NCBI GenBank assembly: GCA_016218545.1
Contig: JACRDQ010000002.1
Span: 1-64,000 of the forward strand
DNA length: 64,000 bases
Reading direction: 5' to 3'
From: Elusimicrobiota bacterium
Lineage (GTDB): Bacteria > Elusimicrobiota > Elusimicrobia > UBA1565 > UBA9628
Shown: one piece after another, positions 25,453 to 33,626 of the stretch
Numbering within the stretch: the first letter of the stretch is position 1
Layout of the letters: every line of letters starts with the position of its first letter
Notes under the pieces: model-generated
What the model was told of the DNA's origin: nothing
The model's database searches: none
The model's input: only the letters and a program-made list of their open reading frames with translations
Translations under genes and position numbers: made by a program

Positions 25453-26276
25453 GCCCCGGGCCTCCGCGACGAGGCGGCGAGCTCGCGCAGGAGCTCCTCG
25501 AGCATGAGGGGCGGGAACACGGAGCGGTGGGTCTCCACGAGGCGTACGAGGTGGCTGTTCGCCCGGGGCCCGAACTCGAGCATGATGGAGGCCACCCGGG
25601 GCAGGAGGGGAGGGGGCAGGTCCTTGGCCGCGTGGTGGAAATAGGGAAGGGCCCTGGGGTCGCGGATCAGGGCCAGGGACCGGAGCGCCACCATGCGGAT
25701 GTCGTTGGACTCGCGCTTGAGCATGCCGAGGATGGGGACGATGGCTTGGGTGGCGCGCATGATCCCCAGGTTCTCGACGGCCCGGCCGCGGGCGTGACGG
25801 TCCATGGAGGAGAGGAGCTTGAGGTTGCGCTCGATGATGCCCAGCTTGTGGGCGACTTTCCTGAGGATGTCGAAGGGAGGACCCGTGATGAACCGCATGG
25901 AGTGAAGGATGAGCTCCTGGACGATGTCCACATCGCCCGGCCGGACCGGCTGGAACGCGGCCAGGACCGCCTCGAAGGGCTCCTCCATGAGCAGGAGCTC
26001 GATCCCCTGCTGGAAAAACTTCTTGCGCTCGTCGCGGTACCCGCGGCGCAGGCGATGGTAGGCCTTGAGGCAGAAGATGTAGAGGGCCAGGATCACCACG
26101 CTCCCGAAGAGGAGGAAGCAGAGGTAGATGACGAGCATCAAACTCGAGCGCATCTCCGTGCCGCGGACATCCACCTCCGGGGGGAACTGGGCGAGGCAGG
26201 GCAGGGCGCAGAGCAGGAGCAGGCCGGCGAGCGCCGGCCTAGCCCACGTAAGGCGCGATCGCGGCTTCCAGGTCAC
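25449..26276 (-). CDS. HEAT-repeat membrane protein
   Basis: A 275-residue protein: signal peptide (ALAGLLLLCALPCLAQ), one transmembrane helix (SLMLVIYLCFLLFGSVVILALYIF split over about 45-68), then cytoplasmic HEAT-like helices (GRAVENLGIMRATQAIVPILGML, DIRMVALRSLALIRDPRALPYF). The GTG start overlaps the receiver gene upstream by 38 bases. HEAT proteins with this topology occur beside GT2 synthases, where they may act as scaffold or regulator; here it could link the receiver to the synthase. That coupling is inference. Confidence 0.8.
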   Translation of the reverse strand: MTWKPRSRLTWARPALAGLLLLCALPCLAQFPPEVDVRGTEMRSSLMLVIYLCFLLFGSVVILALYIFCLKAYHRLRRGYRDERKKFFQQGIELLLMEEPFEAVLAAFQPVRPGDVDIVQELILHSMRFITGPPFDILRKVAHKLGIIERNLKLLSSMDRHARGRAVENLGIMRATQAIVPILGMLKRESNDIRMVALRSLALIRDPRALPYFHHAAKDLPPPLLPRVASIMLEFGPRANSHLVRLVETHRSVFPPLMLEELLRELAASSRRPGA

Positions 26277-26607
26277 GCGGGTTGAAAGGCTTGTGCAGGA
26301 ACGAGGTCGCGCCGGCCGCCATGGCGCGCTCCCGGTCCTCGATGAAGGGCTTCGACGAGAGGAAGATGACCGGCACGTCGATGCCGCTCTCCCGGAGGTC
26401 CTTGCAGGCCGCGATGCCGTCCTTGCCCGGCATGATGATGTCCATGAGGACCAAGCGGGGCTGATGCTGCCGGACGATCGCGACCGCGTCCACCCCGTCG
26501 CCGTTGACCACGGCGTTCCAGCCGCGCTTCTTGAAGAAGATCTTGAGGAGCATCTGGATGTCCTGGTGGTCCTCGAAGATGCAGACGGTCCTCTGGGGGT
26601 CAGGCAT
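26239..26607 (-). CDS. Single-domain response regulator in the exopolysaccharide locus
   Basis: A 122-residue receiver: FEDHQDIQ (acidic site), phospho-Asp in LVLMDIIMPGKDG (about 54), Ser in IFLSSKP and Lys in FLHKPFNPRD. The ATG at 26607 is preferred over an in-frame TTG 18 bases upstream because TATCAT sits exactly 6 bases before the ATG. It overlaps the HEAT gene, so it is the first gene of the HEAT/GT2/deacetylase operon. Confidence 0.9.
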   Translation of the reverse strand: MPDPQRTVCIFEDHQDIQMLLKIFFKKRGWNAVVNGDGVDAVAIVRQHQPRLVLMDIIMPGKDGIAACKDLRESGIDVPVIFLSSKPFIEDRERAMAAGATSFLHKPFNPRDLEAAIAPYVG

Positions 26608-26613
26608 GGGCCT

Positions 26614-26619
26614 ATGATA
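26614..26619 (-). promoter_or_regulatory. -10 element, leaderless start of the receiver/HEAT/GT2 operon
   Basis: TATCAT, then AGGCCC (6 bases), then the ATG at 26607. No ribosome binding site. Confidence 0.5.
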
Positions 26620-26657
26620 CAACAATCAGCGGCACGGCGGCATGGTCGGGGTCGCCG

Positions 26658-29117
26658 TCAGTCCGGGCGCAGGCCGTAGAAGCGGTCCATTTCCCCGAGC
26701 CAGCGCCGCACCGCGGCCCTGAAGGCGCGGGCCGGCGCGGCCTCGAGCGTGGCGGCCTCGCCGGCCGGCGCGTCCCCGAGGCGGAAGAGGTACTCTTGGT
26801 ACGCCGTGCTGTCTGCGATATAGAGGCTGCGGCCGTCCTCAAGGAGGAGGCCATAGACGGGCCCGTAGCTCGAGGCGACCAGGTGCTCGGACCGGGGCGC
26901 GGGCGCCGGGGCCGAGCGTCCGCGGAACAGGCTTCTGCCGAAGAAGGGGGCGGGCTGGGCCGGAGGCGGACCGAGCAGGGCGTAGAGCGATGGCGTGATG
27001 TCCGTGTTGAGAGCCATGGCGTCTTCGTCCCAGGCCACGCCGGAAGCGAGCGATGGGGGCAGGTGGATCAGGAGCGGGACGCTGAGGACTTCGGGGTAGA
27101 CGGTATAGGCGTGACCCCATCGTCCTCCCTCCCCGAGCGAGTCGCCGTGGTCCGCGGTCACGATCACGATGCTCCTGTCCCAGCGGCCGCTTTTCTTGAG
27201 GGAGGCGACGAACCTGCCGAAGCAGGCGTCCAGGCGGGCCACGCGCGAGGCATACGCTGAGAAGAATCCCGGGTACTCCCTCGAGACGGTGGCGCGGCCC
27301 TCCTTCTCGATGACCGACACGTGGAGGTCCTGGGGCTGGGTGTAGGCGAAGACCGGCCCGGGAGGCGCCGACGCGAGCCTGTCCTCGAGCTCCGAGAGGC
27401 TGTCGCAGAACTTGTAGAGCACGCGTTCGGCGTCGAGGCGGACCGTTTCCGTGGAGGGCCGCAGCAAGGCGCTCAGGACCTGGTCCACGGTGACCATGGC
27501 GCGGTAGCCGCGCCGCTCCACCAGCTTCTCGAGGGAGTTGGCCGGATGGAACGGGGAGGGGTATTGCATGTGGGGGAGCATCCCGCCGGCCCACAAGGCC
27601 GGCTCGGAGAGCCCCGTCCCGCCGTAGGGGGAGAAGGCCCGCTTGAAGACCGCGCTCTCCTTGGCGAAAGCGTCGAAGGAGGGGGTGAAGTCCGCCTTCG
27701 GGTTGTAGGCGCCGAGATAATCGGGCCTCAGGCTGTCGATGACGAAGAAGAAGATGTCAGGCCTCGGGCCCGGCGCAGCAGGCCCCGTGGAGAGCTCCAC
27801 CTCGGGCAGGGCCAAGCGGGTGGACCTCGGGAGGTTGGTGTGCTTCTGCAGGAGCTGGAAGAACGTCCCCTGGCCCGACGACTCCGGCAGGGTGAGGAGC
27901 CCCTTCAAGGTGCGGAAGGAAGGCTCCTCGGCCGCGAGACCGAAGAGCGCCCTGCGGGGATGGAGCCCGAGCCTGCGGAACGAGGGGTCCATGGCGGTGA
28001 AGGCCGCGTTGCCGGCGGCGGTCAGGGCTACGACCGCAAGTCCGGCCCAGAGCGTCCTCCAGGAGTGCGCGCGCCGGCAGCGGAGAGCGAAGCGCGAAGC
28101 CTCCAGCTTCGCCAGGACGCCGCGGCGCAGGAGGGGAGCGGTGGAGAACGCCAGCCGTGCCGCGGCGAGCCAGACCGCCACGGTCGCGCATGAGGCCAGG
28201 GCGAAGCCCCAGTCGGCCTTGATGAGCCTGGGCACGGCGAAGGGGGCCAGGAGCAGGGGCGCGGCCAGGAGGGCCGCCCAGGGCCAAGCCAAGCCGGACT
28301 TGTCAGGGCCCTGGCCCGCATGCCAATCGAAGGACATGAGGACCGGGCCTGCGACCACGCAGGCTGCATAGAGCCAAGAAGCCGGGCCGGAGAAGGAGAC
28401 CGTGGAGAGGGCCACCGCCTTGAGGGCTGCGGCCCCTGCCAGCCACACGGCCAGGTGGATGAGCGCGAGGCAGGCCTGACGCGGAGACCGGGTGAGGAGG
28501 GCCGCTCCTGACAGGCAAGCCAGGGACAGGGCCAGGGCGGAACCCGCGAGCACATGGCCTGCCAGAGACCAACCCAGGGCCAGGTGGAGCTCGCATGCCC
28601 TGCCCGAACCCCGGGCGCCGAGCAGATGGGCGGCCGAGTAGGCGAAAAAGACGAAGAGCGCGGCCGTCCATGAGGGGATGAGCAAGGGCTGACCCTCGTC
28701 GACCAGGTCCGAGCCCCAACCCTCCGGCCTCGGGGCGGCGGAGAGCAGGGCTTCGAGGGAGAGTCCGGGGACCCATAGGAGGAAGGCCCACGCAAGGCTC
28801 GCCCCGTCGTTGCCCAGGCCCGGGAGCAGGGGCCGGAACGCAAGCCACGCGCACGCCGCTGCGTGCGCGACCAGCCATAGCCAGACGAGCCTGCGATGAC
28901 GGCCCGGCCCGGCCAGGGCTCCCAGGCACGCTGCCAGGACCGCGGCCAGGAGGACCCAGGGGTGCAGGTCGAGGAAGCGCTCCACGGCCAAGGGGTACCT
29001 GCGGTCCGCGATGAAGTTGTGCCAGGTGAAGGGGATGTGGCAGAGCAGGGCGTAGAGCGATCCGAGGGCGCACGCCGCGTGCAGGGGCAGCCGGGCCAGG
29101 ATCGGGAGCCCCCTCAC
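26658..29117 (-). CDS. Alkaline-phosphatase-superfamily (sulfatase/phosphotransferase-like) membrane protein
   Basis: An 819-residue protein. About ten hydrophobic helices (to about 430) precede a periplasmic sulfatase-fold domain: DIFFFVIDSLRPDYLGAYN (metal Asp), PYGGTGLSEPALWAGG (candidate Thr/Ser nucleophile), IVIVTADHGDSLGEGGRWGH (metal Asp-His) and VPLLIHLP. No Cys/Ser-x-Pro-x-Arg sulfatase motif is seen, so a phosphoglycerol- or phosphoethanolamine-type transferase is likelier than a sulfatase. GTG at 29117 overlaps the TPR gene stop (GTGA). In this locus it could decorate the exopolysaccharide or a lipid; the donor is unknown. Confidence 0.78.
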   Translation of the reverse strand: MRGLPILARLPLHAACALGSLYALLCHIPFTWHNFIADRRYPLAVERFLDLHPWVLLAAVLAACLGALAGPGRHRRLVWLWLVAHAAACAWLAFRPLLPGLGNDGASLAWAFLLWVPGLSLEALLSAAPRPEGWGSDLVDEGQPLLIPSWTAALFVFFAYSAAHLLGARGSGRACELHLALGWSLAGHVLAGSALALSLACLSGAALLTRSPRQACLALIHLAVWLAGAAALKAVALSTVSFSGPASWLYAACVVAGPVLMSFDWHAGQGPDKSGLAWPWAALLAAPLLLAPFAVPRLIKADWGFALASCATVAVWLAAARLAFSTAPLLRRGVLAKLEASRFALRCRRAHSWRTLWAGLAVVALTAAGNAAFTAMDPSFRRLGLHPRRALFGLAAEEPSFRTLKGLLTLPESSGQGTFFQLLQKHTNLPRSTRLALPEVELSTGPAAPGPRPDIFFFVIDSLRPDYLGAYNPKADFTPSFDAFAKESAVFKRAFSPYGGTGLSEPALWAGGMLPHMQYPSPFHPANSLEKLVERRGYRAMVTVDQVLSALLRPSTETVRLDAERVLYKFCDSLSELEDRLASAPPGPVFAYTQPQDLHVSVIEKEGRATVSREYPGFFSAYASRVARLDACFGRFVASLKKSGRWDRSIVIVTADHGDSLGEGGRWGHAYTVYPEVLSVPLLIHLPPSLASGVAWDEDAMALNTDITPSLYALLGPPPAQPAPFFGRSLFRGRSAPAPAPRSEHLVASSYGPVYGLLLEDGRSLYIADSTAYQEYLFRLGDAPAGEAATLEAAPARAFRAAVRRWLGEMDRFYGLRPD

Positions 29118-29983
29118 AGCCCCTCCAGCTCGCGGACGCGCTTGCGCGCTCTGGGATCGGCGGGAGCCAGGTCCAGGAGGGCCTTGTAGGTCTTGAGCGC
29201 CTCCGGCCATTCGCGGTCCGCGTCCTGGAACTCGGCCAGCATCCGATAGAGCTCGACGTAGTCAGGGGAGCGTTGGATCGCCTCGCGCACCAAGGTCTTG
29301 GCCGCGGCCCGGTCTCCCCTCCCGGCGGCCAGTTGGGCGGAGATGTAGAGCGCCTCCGTGCTGCGCTTCCCCGAGCGGAAGAACTCGGCCAGCATGGCCT
29401 CCGCCTCGGCCTTCCTGCCCTGCTTGAGCCTCAGCCTCAGGAGGCCGGACATGCCGTCGTCGTTGCCGGGCCAGGTCTTGAGGGTGCGGCGGTAGAGTCC
29501 CTCGGCTTCCGCGGTCCTTCCCGCCTCGGTGAGGGCTTCGGCGTAGGCCACGGCCAGGTCGGCGTTGATGGGGTCCGCTTCTTGGCAGAGGCGCAGGGCG
29601 TCGAGACTGCGCGAAGGCTCTCCCGCCTGCTCATAGGCCTTGCCGATGTGGGGACAGGCGTCGGCCGGGAAGGGCGCTACGGCCATGAACGCCTCCCAGG
29701 AGGCGGCGGAGCCCTCGGGGTCTCCGAGCTGGGCGAGGAGCTCGGCCTCGGCCTGGAGATACTCCGGCCGGTCCGGGAAGGACTTGAGCAGGCGTCTCAC
29801 CCCGGCCAGGGCTCTGCGGAACTCGCCGGTGCGGCGGTCCTCCTCGAAGCGATCCGCGATGTCCCGGGCCTCGGCGCTGCTCAGGACCGGGAGCCTCAGG
29901 CTCGTGGCCGCTGAAGCGGTCCAGCAGACCAGGCCGAGGACCGCGAGATGGGCCGCCAGGCGGGCCCGGGTGCCGGGCTTCAT
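29114..29983 (-). CDS. Periplasmic TPR protein
   Basis: A 289-residue protein with signal peptide (LAAHLAVLGLVCWTASA) and six or seven TPR units across the rest, for example AEALTEAGRTAEAEGLYRRT, LAAGRGDRAAAKTLVREAIQ and LKTYKALLDLAPADPRARKR. It lies directly after the TPR-barrel gene (stop at 29984, start at 29983), so the two are coupled. It probably extends the periplasmic scaffold that bridges synthase and outer-membrane exporter, as TPR parts do in Pga, Pel, Alg and Bcs systems. Confidence 0.85.
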   Translation of the reverse strand: MKPGTRARLAAHLAVLGLVCWTASAATSLRLPVLSSAEARDIADRFEEDRRTGEFRRALAGVRRLLKSFPDRPEYLQAEAELLAQLGDPEGSAASWEAFMAVAPFPADACPHIGKAYEQAGEPSRSLDALRLCQEADPINADLAVAYAEALTEAGRTAEAEGLYRRTLKTWPGNDDGMSGLLRLRLKQGRKAEAEAMLAEFFRSGKRSTEALYISAQLAAGRGDRAAAKTLVREAIQRSPDYVELYRMLAEFQDADREWPEALKTYKALLDLAPADPRARKRVRELEGL

Positions 29984-31606
29984 CTAGAAGGAATAACGCG
30001 CCGAGAGCTTCAGAGAGAACGACTCGTCGCGCATGGCGTTGCGGCTCACGCGGCCCCCGACTTGCGTGGAGAAGCGCTCCGTGCGGTAGTACTCGGTCTC
30101 GGCCAGGAAATACTCCCCTTCGTAGCTCCCGCGGGAGTCGCGCTGCCACCCGTGCTCCCAGGCAAGGTGCGCCCACCAGCCGTCCAAGACCATCCTGCGC
30201 CAGTGAGGTCCGGCCCAATGCTCGGTCCAGTCCGAGGTGCGGCGCCCCGGCTGAGGGAAGCGGTAGTCGGCGGCCGCGCCGCGGTATTCCAGGGAGAAGG
30301 ACCTGGCCAACGGGACCCAGAGGACGGCGCCTCCGGACAGGTCCTTGAGCTTGTTGGAGTCGTAATAGTTGTAGTAGCCGTAGCCCAGGTCGAGCCGGTA
30401 GTAGCCCTCGCGCAGGTGCCGGTAAGAGACCCTCCAACCGTCGTAGCCCGCGAAGCGCGAGCGGCCCAGGTCGTCGGCGCCGGTGTAGTCGTCGTAGCCC
30501 TTGGTGAACCCCGCCCGCATGAGGTGATCGCCGTGTTCCTTGATGCCCGAGAACCCCCAGGTGACGAGGTTCGTGCGGTCCGAGTAGCCCGTGTGGCCCC
30601 CCTTGAGGAGCCAGGTGACGCCGAGCGCGTCCTTCTCGAGCTCTCCGCCGGCGGAGAGCTCCCGCAGGACCCTGAAATAGGTCGAGCTGAAGCCGCCGCG
30701 GAGGTAGTAGGGCAGGCGGGCGCCCTTGGCCCTGAAGGTCGCCCAAGGGTGGCGCCATTCTCCGGCGACGCGGGCGCGCGCGAAGTTCTGCCTGCCGACG
30801 CCGAGGCCCTCGACGTCCGAGAAGTAGGACTGCCCGTACTCGGCCTCCAGGTCGAGGCGCTTCACGGGCCGCGCCCGCACGCCCAGGGACGGCGTCTGCT
30901 CGAGGACGTCGAAGTACGTGAACCCCCGGGTGTCGTTCTTCTGGACGTCCTCCCTCAGGCTGTAGCCCGTCAGGAGGTCCAGCTTGGGGTGCACGCGCGC
31001 GATGCCCCTGACCGAGCCCGTGCGGCCGGCGTACACGATGCGCTGGGGATTGGGGGTCTCGAGGTCCTCGACTCCGATGGACTTGTAGATCCTGCCATCC
31101 GCCTGCATCGAAGGCCTGCGGGACATGACGCCGTCGAGCCTGCGCCACACGCGCAGGTCCCTCCTGTCCGCGTCGGCCGCCGCCGCGAGGTCGGCCGCGA
31201 GGTCGTCCTCACGCTCGAGCGCGGCGTCCGCGCGGCTGAGGTTCCACCACACGTAGGCGCTCTTGGGGCTCTTCTTGGCCCACTTGGAGAAACACTCGCG
31301 CGCGGTCTCGTAATCCTTGAGCGAGAGGCTCACCAGGCCCAGGCCCTCGAAGGCTCCGGCGCTCTCGGGATCCTGGGCGAGCATCTCCTCGAAGGTCTTC
31401 TTGGCCGCCTGGAGGTCTCCGCTGCGGCGCTGGCTCATGCCGAGCTCGTAGAGGCTGACCTTCTTCTGGGGTTCGGGAGCCGGAGCGGGGCCTGGCGCGG
31501 CCTGGGTGGAGACGGCGGGCTCCGGCAGGACGCTGTCGATCACGACAGCGGCGCGGCTGGAGGCGGGGACCAGGGCCAGGACGGCGGCGAGCAGGTGGCC
31601 GAGCAT
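29984..31606 (-). CDS. TPR-plus-beta-barrel outer-membrane exporter (PgaA/PelB/BcsC-like architecture)
   Basis: A 540-residue protein: signal peptide (LLAAVLALVPASSRA), Pro/Ala linker, TPR units at about 50-150 (LYELGMSQRRSGDLQAAKKT, FEGLGLVSLSLKDYETAREC), then about 370 residues rich in alternating aromatic strands (LDLGYGYYNYYDSN, LDLEAEYGQSYF) ending SLKLSARYSF, with a terminal Phe typical of outer-membrane barrels. This is the architecture of exopolysaccharide exporters, though its TPR part is much shorter than in PgaA or BcsC and is supplemented by the next TPR gene. It lies one base after the receiver gene. Confidence 0.82.
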   Translation of the reverse strand: MLGHLLAAVLALVPASSRAAVVIDSVLPEPAVSTQAAPGPAPAPEPQKKVSLYELGMSQRRSGDLQAAKKTFEEMLAQDPESAGAFEGLGLVSLSLKDYETARECFSKWAKKSPKSAYVWWNLSRADAALEREDDLAADLAAAADADRRDLRVWRRLDGVMSRRPSMQADGRIYKSIGVEDLETPNPQRIVYAGRTGSVRGIARVHPKLDLLTGYSLREDVQKNDTRGFTYFDVLEQTPSLGVRARPVKRLDLEAEYGQSYFSDVEGLGVGRQNFARARVAGEWRHPWATFRAKGARLPYYLRGGFSSTYFRVLRELSAGGELEKDALGVTWLLKGGHTGYSDRTNLVTWGFSGIKEHGDHLMRAGFTKGYDDYTGADDLGRSRFAGYDGWRVSYRHLREGYYRLDLGYGYYNYYDSNKLKDLSGGAVLWVPLARSFSLEYRGAAADYRFPQPGRRTSDWTEHWAGPHWRRMVLDGWWAHLAWEHGWQRDSRGSYEGEYFLAETEYYRTERFSTQVGGRVSRNAMRDESFSLKLSARYSF

Positions 31607-31607
31607 C

Positions 31608-32000
31608 CTAGGCCGCGGGTTTGGCGAGGGCCTTCTCGACCTGCTCTTTGATCTGCCGCGGGTTGAACGGCTTCTGCAGGTAGCCTGCGATGTTGGGCGC
31701 TCCCTCGAAGAGGTGGAGCATGTCCCCGTAGGCGGTCTCGACGATGATGGGGAGCTTGGCCGTGCGGGGGTCCGCGAGCATGCGCACCGCGGCGGTGTGG
31801 CCGTCCATGATGGGCATCATCACGTCGAGGAAGACGAGGTCCGGGACCTGGGCCTTGGCGTCCGGCGGGTCGATGCCCAACACGGCCAGGGCCTCGGCCC
31901 CGTTGTTGGCGGTCAAGACGGTGTGCCCCGCCTTCTCCAGCACGAACTTGATGATGTAGACGACCTCTTTCTCGTCGTCAACGACCAGGATGCGGGCCAT
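31608..32000 (-). CDS. Single-domain response regulator heading the exopolysaccharide operon
   Basis: A 130-residue receiver: VDDEKEV, phospho-Asp in LVFLDVMMPIMDG (about 60), Thr in IIVETAYGD and Lys in YLQKPFNP. It is the first gene of the run 32000 to 26658. The -10 candidate TATCAT (32009-32014, preceded by TGA) is 8 bases from the ATG. Partner kinase not in the operon. Confidence 0.92.
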   Translation of the reverse strand: MARILVVDDEKEVVYIIKFVLEKAGHTVLTANNGAEALAVLGIDPPDAKAQVPDLVFLDVMMPIMDGHTAAVRMLADPRTAKLPIIVETAYGDMLHLFEGAPNIAGYLQKPFNPRQIKEQVEKALAKPAA

Positions 32001-32040
32001 GACGGGCTATGATATCAAATTCGGTCCGTCTCCGACTCGA

Positions 32041-33504
32041 TCAGGGGACGCAGCCCTCCAGCCGGTCATCCGTGTCGAGATGCAGGCACGCCCGGGTGCG
32101 GTGGCTGGCATAGCGCTCGAGCGCCTCCCACACCTCCCCGCCGGGCCTGAGGCCCTTGAGCGCGACGCCCGCGGGAAGCCATCTTCCCGGAGCCGAGGCC
32201 TGCCGCCGTTGGAGCGCCAAGAGGTAGGTCCTGGCCGGCTCGATGACGCCGGGCCCGGCGAAGACGAAGCGTCCCGCGTCGCGCCGGTCCCTGAGCAGGG
32301 CGAGGTCCTTGCCCGAGACCTCGGCCAGGACGAAGCTGGAGAAGCCGGGACTTCCCGGAGGCTGACGCTCGACCCTGAAGGTCTCGTTGAGCCCCTCCAC
32401 CCCGATCCCGCCAGGGGTCCAGACCGCCCAGACCGTCTTGAGATCCACGAGGGCCGCGTCAGCCTTGAGGCTGTGGCGGCCGGCAGAGCACGCGATGGAA
32501 GCGATCCCGGATCTATCCCTGGGCTCGCGGATGAAGGCGATATCCTTGCCCATGTCCGGAGCGTAGCGGCTGAGCTCGGCTTCCACCGCCTTCTGCACCG
32601 CGGGGTCAGGGGGGACCTTGCCCGGGTCGTTGCGGAACAGGGAGACCGAGGCCTGAGTCACGCTGGACGCGGCCAGGTCGTAGTCCACGCTCACCCTGGC
32701 AGCGAGCCTGGCCCAGTGGCCCGCCTGGACCAGGAGGGTCTTGCCGACCTGCTTGCCTTTCCAGAGGATGTCGTGCGTGTGGGCTCCGAGCACGAGGTCG
32801 ATGCCCGGGACCTCCGCGGCGAGTTGCTCATCCCACTCCAGGCCAAGGTGGCTGACCATCACCAGGACCCCCACGTCCTTGCGGTGCCGGGCCACGATCT
32901 CCCTTGCGACCGCGGCGTAGTCGAGCCTGGAGCGCAGGTCAGGGTGGTGAGGAGCTTCCGAGGGCTCGTCCTGGTCGTTCCACGAGCGCTCCACCAGGCC
33001 GAAGAAGCCCACGGCTACGCACCCGACCTGGAGCTCCCCGTAGTCCTTGGCGCCCCAGAGCTCCCGGTCCTTGCCCGTGTACCTCAGGTTGCTGGCCAGG
33101 ACCAGGGTCTGCGTGTCCCGGGAGAAGGCCAGGGACTCCTCCGGGTTCCAGGCGAAGTCGTGGTTGCCCATGGTGCGCACGTCGTAGCGCATGGAGCGCA
33201 TGACCCGGTCCGTGGACCAGCCCTTGGAGAGCTGCTCCAGGACCGAGCCCTTGTCGTGGCTGTCTCCGCCGTCCGTGAACAGGGCGTAGGGCTCGGAGGA
33301 GCGGACCGCTTCGAAGTAGCCCCTGAGCCTGGCCATGCGGCTGATCCCGTCCGGGCCGGGAGCGTAGTTGGCGTGCGTGTCCGAGACGTGCACGAACACG
33401 ATCCTCTGCGTCCGGGCCTCGGGGTCGCAGGGGGGGAAGCGCTCCGCGGGCGCCGCCCCGGCGGCCGCGGGCCATAGAAGAAGCGACAAGCTGGCCAGAA
33501 GCAT
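32041..33504 (-). CDS. 5'-nucleotidase/UshA-family metallophosphatase, secreted
   Basis: A 487-residue protein with signal peptide (MLLASLSLLLWPAAAGAA). The calcineurin-like phosphoesterase domain shows all metal motifs: HVSDTHANY, TDGGDSHDKGS, TMGNHDFAWN, VSHLGLEWDE and GAHTHDILWKG. A C-terminal 5'-nucleotidase-type domain follows (about 320-487). The family hydrolyses nucleotides or cyclic nucleotides in the periplasm, but the exact substrate cannot be read from sequence. Start 33504 is chosen over upstream in-frame ATGs because the signal peptide begins there and TATGAT lies 6 bases before it. Monocistronic. Confidence 0.88.
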   Translation of the reverse strand: MLLASLSLLLWPAAAGAAPAERFPPCDPEARTQRIVFVHVSDTHANYAPGPDGISRMARLRGYFEAVRSSEPYALFTDGGDSHDKGSVLEQLSKGWSTDRVMRSMRYDVRTMGNHDFAWNPEESLAFSRDTQTLVLASNLRYTGKDRELWGAKDYGELQVGCVAVGFFGLVERSWNDQDEPSEAPHHPDLRSRLDYAAVAREIVARHRKDVGVLVMVSHLGLEWDEQLAAEVPGIDLVLGAHTHDILWKGKQVGKTLLVQAGHWARLAARVSVDYDLAASSVTQASVSLFRNDPGKVPPDPAVQKAVEAELSRYAPDMGKDIAFIREPRDRSGIASIACSAGRHSLKADAALVDLKTVWAVWTPGGIGVEGLNETFRVERQPPGSPGFSSFVLAEVSGKDLALLRDRRDAGRFVFAGPGVIEPARTYLLALQRRQASAPGRWLPAGVALKGLRPGGEVWEALERYASHRTRACLHLDTDDRLEGCVP

Positions 33505-33510
33505 GGCCTT

Positions 33511-33516
33511 ATCATA
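33511..33516 (-). promoter_or_regulatory. Extended -10 element, leaderless start of the 5'-nucleotidase gene
   Basis: TGG-TATGAT, then AAGGCC (6 bases), then the ATG at 33504. There is no good -35; the TGn extension may compensate. Confidence 0.5.
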
Positions 33517-33593
33517 CCAAAGGCCAGAGGTCGCGGGGATGCGCAAGGTCTTTTACAGCCGGTAAAGACATGACAAATTGGACAACTCCCGCA

Positions 33594-33622
33594 TTGACAA
33601 TTTCTCCTTCAGGGGCTAAACT
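33594..33622 (+). promoter_or_regulatory. Consensus sigma-70 promoter of the toxin-like gene
   Basis: Perfect -35 TTGACA (33594-33599), 17-base spacer, -10 TAAACT (33617-33622), only 4 bases before the ATG at 33627. If transcription starts about 7 bases after the -10, translation may begin at the in-frame ATG at 33642 instead. Confidence 0.65.
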
Positions 33623-33626
33623 CCCT

